Positions 14,834 to 20,555 of a DNA stretch of 24,338 bases are shown piece by piece. Location of the stretch: positions 1-24,338 of the IMG/VR virus record IMGVR_UViG_3300034072_001729. The stretch is one strand, 5' to 3'. The first letter of the stretch is position 1. Each line of letters opens with the position of its first letter. The translations under genes and the position numbers were made by a program. This stretch comes from a virus. The notes beneath the pieces were generated by a model, which made no database searches, was not told the origin of the DNA, and worked only from the letters and a program-made list of their open reading frames with translations.

Positions 14834-14864
14834 CAAAGATACATATAAGTATCTTATTTACAAA
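14834..14864 (-). promoter_or_regulatory. Perfect Bacteroidota promoter of the seven-gene cassette
   Basis: On the minus strand TTTG (+ 14861-14864), a 19-bp spacer and TATCTTTG (14834-14841) match the TTTG-N19-TAnnTTTG consensus exactly. It lies in the 118-bp gap between the large terminase stop (14898) and the ATG at 14779, so the cassette can be expressed independently of packaging genes, possibly in the lysogen. Confidence 0.85.
14836..14855. promoter_or_regulatory. Palindromic operator inside the cassette promoter
   Basis: AAGATAC (14836-14842) and GTATCTT (14849-14855) form a perfect 7-bp inverted repeat with a 6-bp spacer. It covers most of the -7 element and the adjoining spacer, so a bound protein would block RNA polymerase. 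The XRE protein at the end of the same operon is the obvious candidate; no binding evidence is available. Confidence 0.6.
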
Positions 14865-14897
14865 AATAAAAGTGTTAAAATTTTGTTAAAATTAAAA

Positions 14898-16607
14898 TTA
14901 AATTATTCCTGGGTCTCCCAAAATTACAAATTTATTCTTTTGGATGTTCACAAATTCTGGGCGATAGATAAAATATTTAAAAGCATCACTCATATTCGTA
15001 GAATACATCGGTCTCTTGTGCATTGGGAGCTTCTCTGAAGACTTATCTTTAAAAATCTGACGTACACCTTGATTATTGGCTTTTACTATCTGTTTTGCCA
15101 CGTTCATACTCGAAATAAGTTGTTGGCATTGGTATTTGTCAATATGTATTTTCGGCAAAGCTTTGTAAACTTCACCCAGCATATTGTTTACTAATGTAAA
15201 TTCCTCTTGTTGAGTGATGGTAGATTGATTTCTACTCATCAATTCCACAGTCCAACCAGTTGGCGTTCCGTCTTCGTATTTTTCTAAGAAATTTTTGAGT
15301 TCTCCTGCCCAGTCACGCCCATGTTGCACATAAGCGTTTCCGCTTCTATCATAGTACATTTTGATGTATTTGTACTGATGATTGCGGAAGAAATTTAGAA
15401 ATTTATTAGCGAGATGTCTCGCCGTTTCTTTCTCGGAAATAAGCGTGTAAAAATTCTTCAGTAAATAGATGTCATTCATTTTGGTTTGACCAACTACCAT
15501 ACTCATCATATCGCCAAAATCAATTCCCATTTCTATAGGTCTATTGATGTCGCAGAAACGCAAATCTCGGCTATCTACTTCGGCATCGTCTCCAGTGTTG
15601 AAACGTGCCATATTTTCGAAGATAATACCATCGCTGTAGATATGCTTTTCCTCGTCTAGATTAATGTAGAATTTTTGTCCTGCTTCTACTTTTGGTGGCA
15701 TACTTAGAATTGAGGTATTAAATTCTTCTTCGCCTAAAGAAGCGAGTGAAGTTTTAAAAAAATCGAGCCTCAATACATCTACGTTTACAAAAGAAGAAGC
15801 TACGTAAAAAAATGTAGAATTCTGACGAAGTTGATGATGCAACACCGCCAGTTTTTTAATCTGATTTTCTGCTGCTTTGGTCAGTCTCGCATTTCTTTTT
15901 CTGGAATAGTATAAATGTTTCTTTCGAGCTTCGTTTAGCTGTAATGAAATTTGGAGCAACATTTTAAGTTGCTTTAAGTCCATATCTTTTGCACGTTCCA
16001 GAATCCAATCATATTCTCCAGGCATAATGATATTAGGGTAGTCGGTAGTAAATGTAGCACCTAAATAATACGGAGAATGTCCGAATAGAGTAGCTGGACC
16101 ACGCAAAGCGGGAAACAACTTATCTATACGTTTTTTCTCTATATATTTACTCTCATCGCCGAAAATATGCTGATAAGAGTTCCCTGCACCAGAACTGGGC
16201 GTATCCATAGAAATATAATTGAAAAAACTCCCTGTAATCGTAGAAATGGTATGCTTATAAGTGTGCGGAGATTTATAAGGAAGTTTAAAATGTTTTGGCG
16301 GTGGATCATCTACTACGTAATGAACTCCTTTTCGCCAACCGTTTCGTTCCCAACCTTCCATCAAGGCAACGGAAATATTTTTCAAAATATTGGTATAAGT
16401 ATCTGCCACCAAAGCAAGGTAAGAACCGGGCATGTCATAACAAACATTCTGACTTCTTTTGGCTAAAAAATCAGAGGTTTTGGCAGTTGCTCTGCCGAGA
16501 ATTAAAAAAGCATCTTTCGGCTCCATAATATCTACTAGAGCCGAAAGCCAATTGCTGTATAAAAGTTCTTGGTCTATAAATTTATCATTTACGAGAATCT
16601 TCTCCAT
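14898..16607 (-). CDS. terL: Phage terminase large subunit
   Basis: This 569-aa protein is the ATP-driven packaging motor and nuclease. The ATPase domain has a Walker A of unusual form, GRATAKT (38-44), behind the strand AFLIL, and Walker B HIFGDES (147-153). A coupling region follows at about 195-215. The nuclease domain shows the RNase H-like first strand MGIDFGD with Asp363, a second strand ending MYYDRSG, and a late acidic site in MSDAFKYF near residue 548. Length and motif order fit large terminases of Bacteroidota phages. It overlaps the preceding gene by 23 nt. No portal gene follows; the next operon is the helicase cassette, which is unusual because terL and portal are normally adjacent. 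Confidence 0.9.
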   Translation of the reverse strand: MEKILVNDKFIDQELLYSNWLSALVDIMEPKDAFLILGRATAKTSDFLAKRSQNVCYDMPGSYLALVADTYTNILKNISVALMEGWERNGWRKGVHYVVDDPPPKHFKLPYKSPHTYKHTISTITGSFFNYISMDTPSSGAGNSYQHIFGDESKYIEKKRIDKLFPALRGPATLFGHSPYYLGATFTTDYPNIIMPGEYDWILERAKDMDLKQLKMLLQISLQLNEARKKHLYYSRKRNARLTKAAENQIKKLAVLHHQLRQNSTFFYVASSFVNVDVLRLDFFKTSLASLGEEEFNTSILSMPPKVEAGQKFYINLDEEKHIYSDGIIFENMARFNTGDDAEVDSRDLRFCDINRPIEMGIDFGDMMSMVVGQTKMNDIYLLKNFYTLISEKETARHLANKFLNFFRNHQYKYIKMYYDRSGNAYVQHGRDWAGELKNFLEKYEDGTPTGWTVELMSRNQSTITQQEEFTLVNNMLGEVYKALPKIHIDKYQCQQLISSMNVAKQIVKANNQGVRQIFKDKSSEKLPMHKRPMYSTNMSDAFKYFIYRPEFVNIQKNKFVILGDPGII

Positions 16608-17226
16608 CTTCTTCGAAAACTTTTATTTTGGTAATCAGTGCTTCCTGTTTAATACGTTCGATTGCTTTTACTGGCAATTGCTTCACATTGGTATCAATCC
16701 ATTGTTCAATTTCTTCCTTCGGAACGTTGCCAATTTCGAACATATCCATATCCAAAGTATAAACTTTGTTTGGTTTTTGGTAGATGAGTTCGTCTGGTTT
16801 TTCAATTTCTGGAACATCAAGACCACGGAATTTATAAGCACGTTCTAAAATTTTGGTAGCTTTCTCTATTTGGTCGGGCGTTTCTGCCAATTCTAAAGCG
16901 AGATAGTACGCTTTTTCCAGTTCTGAAGCATAGAAGTTTTTCCATGCTTTTTGGGAAATGGTATCATTGGCATAGAACCATTCTATAGTTTCTGCATAAA
17001 GTTCGTTGGCACGAAGTCTATTTCCTTTGAGTGATGGCTCGAACTGGAGTAAATAATTTACGATGGCTTCTTTGCTCCCGAATTTATCTTTTCGGAGAAT
17101 CATTCCTCTGATTTTGTCTAGCAAATTAGCATACTGCATCAGTTCTTCTGATACAGGAATGGTATATCCGCTTTCTACCCAAGCGTATAAATCATCTAAA
17201 TTATAGTCCGTCAATTTCTTCGCCAT
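16585..17226 (-). CDS. Putative terminase small subunit-like protein
   Basis: This 213-aa, largely helical and acidic protein directly precedes and overlaps terL. The N-terminal ~120 residues are helical (YAWVESGYTIP, EAIVNYLLQF, TIEWFYANDTIS), with LELAETPDQIEKATKILERAYKFRGLD at about 113-140. The C-terminal tail is charged. Position and helical make-up fit a DNA-recognition or oligomerising subunit of the packaging complex, but no clear HTH signature is seen. The 110-aa gene just upstream is a competing candidate; the two could form a split small terminase. Confidence 0.5.
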   Translation of the reverse strand: MAKKLTDYNLDDLYAWVESGYTIPVSEELMQYANLLDKIRGMILRKDKFGSKEAIVNYLLQFEPSLKGNRLRANELYAETIEWFYANDTISQKAWKNFYASELEKAYYLALELAETPDQIEKATKILERAYKFRGLDVPEIEKPDELIYQKPNKVYTLDMDMFEIGNVPKEEIEQWIDTNVKQLPVKAIERIKQEALITKIKVFEEDGEDSRK

Positions 17227-17533
17227 AGAGATATTTTTTCTTTAGATTTTCTACGCGTTGCGTTCGTTGTATCTTTTCGAGTTGCTGAATGGCGGTAATG
17301 TTACCCCCTTTCGCATTTTCTGCGAGCTTCATTGCTATTGCTGCACTATCTACAAGTAAACCTCTGTCATAATGATAGCGCACCAATGTATCTGGATGTT
17401 TCCACTCTTTAATGAATTTGAGTTTCGGAACATCTAGATACATCGCAATTTTTTCTGGAGAGTAACCTGCACCCGCCAAAGTTTCAATCTCTTGCAATTC
17501 TTCTTCAGAAAATTTAAGCTCTAGATATATCAT
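17201..17533 (-). CDS. Small HTH-type protein, terminase small subunit candidate
   Basis: This 110-aa protein has an N-terminal helix-turn-helix-like segment: ELQEIETLAGAGYSPEKIAM followed by YLDVPKLKF (about 12-42), the pattern used by many small terminases and terminase-associated phage regulators (AG.[ST]..[EQ]IA..LGV). The rest is helical and basic at the end (RTQRVENLKKKYLYG). It overlaps the 213-aa gene by 26 nt, and its start overlaps the 74-aa gene by 20 nt. Immediate linkage to terL supports a role in genome recognition. Sequence-specific DNA binding is inferred. Confidence 0.55.
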   Translation of the reverse strand: MIYLELKFSEEELQEIETLAGAGYSPEKIAMYLDVPKLKFIKEWKHPDTLVRYHYDRGLLVDSAAIAMKLAENAKGGNITAIQQLEKIQRTQRVENLKKKYLYGEEIDGL

Positions 17534-17738
17534 TTGTATTTTCTTCTAAAATTTCATTTAAAAGTTTTTCATTTAATAAATTAACATTTCCCAAATAGGA
17601 AATTTTATTATCTGAAATGTAAATAAAATCAAAAGGTAATCCTTCTTCCTGTTCTGATAAATCAACAATATAAAAACCAGATGAAAGTTTTGAGCAAACT
17701 TCACTTTCTTTAATTTTCTTAATATTAATTGTTCTCAT
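17514..17738 (-). CDS. Hypothetical 74-aa protein, AT-rich insert in the packaging operon
   Basis: I do not recognise this protein. ATG 17738 overlaps the preceding TGA (ATGA); a GTG one codon earlier is also in frame but ATG is preferred. It is soluble and acidic, with alternating hydrophobic strands (GFYIVDLS, DFIYISDNKISYLG) and a C-terminal helix. Its DNA is visibly more AT-rich than the flanking genes (judged by eye), suggesting late acquisition between conserved packaging genes. Confidence 0.6.
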   Translation of the reverse strand: MRTINIKKIKESEVCSKLSSGFYIVDLSEQEEGLPFDFIYISDNKISYLGNVNLLNEKLLNEILEENTNDISRA

Positions 17739-18301
17739 CACTCAAAAATTTGTTTTCTAAATTCATAGACTTCTGCATCATTGCAAAAGGTATATTGTTC
17801 CAGTTGTGCGTTTTCGCTAAAGTTTCCGCTTCCTTCTAAAACAAAGAAGTGATCTTTTGTTTTTATCAGCGTAACCTTGCTATGGTTCCAGTAGTATTTT
17901 ATTTTAAAATTAGCATTGCTTTTGGCCACAGCTTCCAGATTGTCTATGGTCTGCGGATTTCGCTTTATCATAGAATCTGAAATAAGTAGGGTAACTTCGC
18001 CCACTTTTCCGTCTTGTTGCAGTTCCTGCAATGCTTCTACCACTCTGCGAGAAATAGAATACGTACTGGCATAGATTTCTTCTATAAAAAACTTTTTGGC
18101 AATCCAAGGAATAAACGTAAACGCATTGAAGGCTTTTTCTGTTTGCAAGAAAAAAACCTCTCCATCATCTGGGATTCTGCACAGTTCTGATACGTTTTCT
18201 ATTCTTTGTAAATGCTTATTCAGATACTTAGAAAAAACGCCCTCTACTTGCGCTTTGGGCGTTTTCGTTAATATAGAATGTATGTCAAAGTATTTACCCA
18301 T
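17738..18301 (-). CDS. Phospholipase D-like protein with one HKD motif
   Basis: This 187-aa protein fits the PLD/nuclease superfamily. A core strand pattern (FIEEIYASTYSIS, about 71-83) is followed by EVTLLISDS, and the catalytic block is His140, Lys142 and the GSGN loop (157-160), with Asp150 in between. Only one HKD motif is present, so the active form would be a homodimer as in Nuc/BfiI-type nucleases. The Asp lies eight residues after Lys rather than five, a small deviation. No signal peptide is seen, so it is probably cytoplasmic and more likely a nuclease or packaging-associated DNA-end processor than a lipase. The start overlaps the previous gene by 8 nt, in the operon leading to terL. 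Confidence 0.8.
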   Translation of the reverse strand: MGKYFDIHSILTKTPKAQVEGVFSKYLNKHLQRIENVSELCRIPDDGEVFFLQTEKAFNAFTFIPWIAKKFFIEEIYASTYSISRRVVEALQELQQDGKVGEVTLLISDSMIKRNPQTIDNLEAVAKSNANFKIKYYWNHSKVTLIKTKDHFFVLEGSGNFSENAQLEQYTFCNDAEVYEFRKQIFE

Positions 18302-19109
18302 TCAGTTTTTTATCTACTAATGCTTTTTTAGCTTCTAAAAAATCTAGTTTTTTCTGTGCTTCTGCTTTTTCTTCGTCAGATTTCGCTTCGTCTAGTTTCT
18401 TTTTGGCTTTAGATTTTGCAGAATTGAAACCAGAAACGAATGAAGCCATTTTTGCAGGTGTCATTTTTTCTACTTCACGCTCTAGTTTTAGAGCAGCGAA
18501 AATTTCATGTTCGCCTAGAATTTGTTTTTCTTTAGCATAATGCTCCAGTTCTGCATAAATTTCTTGATTGGCTGTGAAATCTTCCAGCAATTGTGCAGCA
18601 ACTTCGTAAACTTGCTCATTGCTCAATTGTGGTTCTGTAACTGCGCAAAGCTTTGCGAATAAATCTTCGTGAGCATTTTTGTAATCGTGGAATGCTGTAA
18701 TGGCATCATTTACCAAGATTTTAAGTTCATTAGGACAATCTTTTTCTCTAAGGAAAGGAAATCTGCCTTCTAAAGTAAATCCTTGCTTTGCAGAATCGTT
18801 TACATCTTTCAAGATTTCTAAGAAAACATCTTTTTTCTCGGTAACTACCACTTGCAAATCTCCTTCGTAAGTTGGGATTTGTGGCTTTTCTGGAGTGAAA
18901 TTGATAATATCTACATCTGTGACATTGACCAATTTTTTAAGCTCGTAGTGAAGCGAGGAAAGGTTTTTCGGAGTGTAACCTGTTCTGTTATAGAAACGCT
19001 GTGTATTGGCATTGCCATTGTGTTCTCTAAAGAGTTCCATCGCTTTATTAAACTGTTCCTGTTCTTTGGCGGGAAGTTGTTTAAAATATTCAAGGACTTT
19101 TTTGCTCAT
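18294..19109 (-). CDS. Hypothetical 271-aa helical/coiled-coil phage protein
   Basis: I do not recognise the family. Residues 1-65 are helical with a possible DNA-binding turn (FYNRTGYTPKNLSSLHYELKKL). A beta segment follows (about 68-100, with GDLQVVVTEKK), then helices, and the last ~60 residues form a Lys/Glu-rich coiled coil (KSKAKKKLDEAKSDEEKAEA). It is the first gene after the repeated promoter element and overlaps the PLD gene by 8 nt, so it leads the packaging operon. A DNA-binding or scaffold-like role is possible but not supported by motif. Confidence 0.7.
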   Translation of the reverse strand: MSKKVLEYFKQLPAKEQEQFNKAMELFREHNGNANTQRFYNRTGYTPKNLSSLHYELKKLVNVTDVDIINFTPEKPQIPTYEGDLQVVVTEKKDVFLEILKDVNDSAKQGFTLEGRFPFLREKDCPNELKILVNDAITAFHDYKNAHEDLFAKLCAVTEPQLSNEQVYEVAAQLLEDFTANQEIYAELEHYAKEKQILGEHEIFAALKLEREVEKMTPAKMASFVSGFNSAKSKAKKKLDEAKSDEEKAEAQKKLDFLEAKKALVDKKLNG

Positions 19110-19137
19110 AACGTTATGATTTTGTTAGTTTAAAGCA

Positions 19138-19179
19138 CAAATAAAGTAAGCAACTGCCAAAAAAACTGTAACACTAAAA
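19138..19179 (-). promoter_or_regulatory. Putative phage-specific promoter of the packaging operon
   Basis: This is the second exact copy of TTTTAGTGTTACAGTTTTTT on the minus strand (+ 19160-19179). After ACAG, exactly 20 nt lead to TTTATTTG (19138-19145), which matches TAnnTTTG at 7 of 8 positions. Box identity and spacing are the same as before the tape measure at 9657-9698. It lies just after a strong terminator and 28 nt before the 271-aa gene start. Confidence 0.6.
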
Positions 19180-19181
19180 CG

Positions 19182-19212
19182 AAAAAACCTCAGAGTGTTA
19201 GTCTGAGGTTTT
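19182..19212 (-). terminator. Intrinsic terminator after the 99-aa gene
   Basis: AAAACCTCAGA (19184-19194) and TCTGAGGTTTT (19202-19212) form a perfect 11-bp stem with a 7-nt loop. A six-U run (A 19182-19187) follows in the minus direction. It insulates the packaging promoter next to it. Confidence 0.9.
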
Positions 19213-19231
19213 AATTCGAAATTTTATTATT

Positions 19232-19531
19232 TTAGAAAACAATAAAAGACTGTCCCAATTTTGGATGATTCAGTATAATTTTATATTGAAATCTTTCTTT
19301 TTCCCAAAATTCTGTAATATCTGGATTTATAAATTCACCTTCATCTGAAAAACAACTTGGTGGATATGCTTCATTTAATTGTGTTACTTCTAAATTTAAA
19401 CTTTCATATTTTTCACCAAATTTTTCTTCTAATTTTTCATTGATTGTTTTTGACTTTAAAGCAATTATATGATGTATTTTAATATCTAAACTAAGTGGTA
19501 CATTTAATCTATATTTTGGATATTCATTCAT
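19232..19531 (-). CDS. Hypothetical 99-aa protein
   Basis: No known family is recognised. It is soluble and acidic, with a start M-N-E-Y-P-K-Y-R-L-N-V-P, a helix rich in Lys/Glu (about 23-50) and a C-terminal strand FQYKIILNHPKLGQSFIV. The gene is AT-rich and isolated: a weak terminator precedes it (19563-19597) and a strong one follows (19182-19212). It therefore looks like a separately transcribed accessory gene, although no good promoter was found in the 87-bp gap. Confidence 0.65.
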   Translation of the reverse strand: MNEYPKYRLNVPLSLDIKIHHIIALKSKTINEKLEEKFGEKYESLNLEVTQLNEAYPPSCFSDEGEFINPDITEFWEKERFQYKIILNHPKLGQSFIVF

Positions 19532-19562
19532 AATTATTTTTTTATAAAATTAGTAAAATTTC

Positions 19563-19597
19563 AAAAACCCCGAAAAAAATAAATCCTTCCGAGGTTT
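19563..19597 (-). terminator. Weak intrinsic terminator after the three-gene unit
   Basis: AAACCCCG (19565-19572) pairs with CGAGGTTT (19590-19597) with one G-U pair on the transcript. The loop is long (17 nt) and the U tail short. It lies just after the 62-aa gene. Confidence 0.5.
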
Positions 19598-19618
19598 AAA
19601 ACAAGAATTGACTATCAA

Positions 19619-19807
19619 TTATTCATCATTTGTGTTATTAGAATCACTGATTTCTGTAAAATCTTCTTCATTATAAGGCACTTCTACATATCTGTCTTCA
19701 TCTACCAATATCATTATATCATCTACTTTTTGCCAAAGGCTTCCTGCATCTACAAAATCACCGTCTTTCAATTCTATGTCTTCTATGTTCCTAAAAGTGT
19801 TTTGCAT
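19619..19807 (-). CDS. Hypothetical acidic 62-aa protein
   Basis: This small, strongly acidic protein (ELKDGDFVDAG, DDIMILVDEDRY, a C-terminus of Asn/Asp/Glu) has one predicted beta-hairpin core. It overlaps the preceding 88-aa gene by 25 nt, so it is probably translated by coupling. Family and function are unknown. Very acidic small phage proteins are sometimes DNA mimics or anti-defence factors, but nothing specific supports that here. Confidence 0.6.
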   Translation of the reverse strand: MQNTFRNIEDIELKDGDFVDAGSLWQKVDDIMILVDEDRYVEVPYNEEDFTEISDSNNTNDE

Positions 19808-20049
19808 AGTGTATTTTCTAAAATTTTAGTTTCATCTGGGTTTTGGTCTAATGTTCTGAAAAATCTTCTAAGCAAAGCATGAAGAAATTTTCTCTTATCA
19901 ATATCTAAGTCTTCTAAATCTTCTGTGTAAGCATCTTCGAATACTTCAAATAAAGTGTCTTCTAATTCTCTGGGTGAATAAACATTGATAGAATCTAATA
20001 ATACATCTGCTAGTTCTCTCTCGAACGCTGTTAAATTTGTTTTTTGCAT
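19783..20049 (-). CDS. Hypothetical acidic helical 88-aa protein
   Basis: This soluble helical protein has an acidic centre (TLFEVFEDAYTEDLEDLDIDKRKF, split across residues about 32-55) and a basic patch, LLRRFFRTLD. The family is not recognised. It starts 17 nt after the 85-aa gene and overlaps the 62-aa gene, forming a three-gene unit behind the structured leader. No signal peptide or membrane segment is seen. Confidence 0.6.
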   Translation of the reverse strand: MQKTNLTAFERELADVLLDSINVYSPRELEDTLFEVFEDAYTEDLEDLDIDKRKFLHALLRRFFRTLDQNPDETKILENTLCKTLLGT

Positions 20050-20066
20050 CGTTAATTAATTTTTTG

Positions 20067-20324
20067 TTAAACGGTTCCAAATTTGCGCTTTAATTCTGAG
20101 AAAGCCTCATGAAATGTATTACCATAACCGTAAATTTCTCTACCGTTTTTAACGACAGAAACTCTAGTCGCAAAGCGTAGTTTCTTGGAACGGAGCGATT
20201 TAAGATTATTTTCTTTGATAAAATCTACAAAAGAAGTTTCTTTTTTAGGTGAAAGAAATTTTTTGATTTCTGCGAGAATAACTGCTTTTGCAGTTGGGTT
20301 CTCTTGTCTTGTTGTGTTTCGCAT
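20067..20324 (-). CDS. Hypothetical basic 85-aa protein behind a structured leader
   Basis: This small basic protein (many Lys/Arg) has an N-terminal helix (AVILAEIKKFLSP), then strands FATRVSVVKNGREIYGYG and a helix FHEAFSELKRKF, an alpha-beta-beta-alpha outline that could bind nucleic acid. The family is unknown. Its first coding bases (20311-20322) are exactly complementary to 20393-20404 in its own 5' leader, so translation may be controlled by RNA folding. It is the first gene of a three-gene unit transcribed from the promoter at 20499-20529. Confidence 0.65.
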   Translation of the reverse strand: MRNTTRQENPTAKAVILAEIKKFLSPKKETSFVDFIKENNLKSLRSKKLRFATRVSVVKNGREIYGYGNTFHEAFSELKRKFGTV

Positions 20325-20417
20325 ATTTTAAATTTAAGGTTTTCCTCTTAAATCACCACAAAAGACAAAAAAACCTTGACTTTCGTGGTGTCGCGAAACA
20401 CAACCAATCCGAGGAAA
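20311..20417 (-). promoter_or_regulatory. Structured 5' leader that can pair with the start codon region
   Basis: Three nested or crossing complementarities lie in the leader. Helix A is a perfect 12-bp repeat, 20311-20322 (covering the G of the ATG and the next codons) with 20393-20404. Helix B is 7 bp, TTTCCTC (20341-20347) with GAGGAAA (20411-20417). Helix C is 11 bp with one G-U, 20354-20364 with 20380-20390. A and B cross, so they form either a pseudoknot or two alternative folds, one hiding and one freeing the start codon. C can form in both. This is the layout of a translational switch, thermometer or autoregulated leader; the ligand is unknown. Confidence 0.6.
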
Positions 20418-20453
20418 GGTAACCACTACTTGCCAAGGCAAAGTATTTTAATT

Positions 20454-20480
20454 AAAAAAAATATCTGATTATTCTCAGAT
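20454..20480 (-). terminator. Possible attenuator hairpin in the leader
   Basis: ATCTGA (20463-20468) pairs with TCAGAT (20475-20480). Eight U follow in the minus direction (A run 20454-20461). It lies only about 12 nt after the predicted start site, so it could end transcription early. The 6-bp AT-rich stem is weak. Confidence 0.4.
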
Positions 20481-20498
20481 TGATTGTATTTCGCGTGA

Positions 20499-20529
20499 CA
20501 AATGTACATAAAAAAAAATATCCGCCAAA
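20499..20529 (-). promoter_or_regulatory. Perfect Bacteroidota promoter of the three-gene unit
   Basis: On the minus strand TTTG (+ 20526-20529), a 19-bp spacer and TACATTTG (20499-20506) match the consensus exactly. The -33 falls in the loop of the terminator at 20513-20547, so the preceding unit ends and this one begins within the same 50 bp. The leader is about 165-170 nt. Confidence 0.85.
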
Positions 20530-20547
20530 TAAAAGCGGATATTTTTT
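20513..20547. terminator. Terminator after the HIRAN-BRCT gene
   Basis: AAAAAATATCCGC (20513-20525) and GCGGATATTTTTT (20535-20547) form a perfect 13-bp stem with a 9-nt loop and U runs on both strands. It lies 8 nt past the stop at 20556. Confidence 0.93.
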
Positions 20548-20555
20548 CTAATATT

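Noticed and set aside
19619-20049. Programmed frameshift between the 88-aa and 62-aa genes (tail-chaperone style)
   Set aside because: The 62-aa frame has its own ATG, no slippery heptamer was seen in the 25-nt overlap, and the location is far from the tape measure.
20311-20417. Cos/packaging site or known riboswitch
   Set aside because: No link to terminase binding can be seen and no familiar riboswitch core was recognised; a leader function fits the promoter position better.
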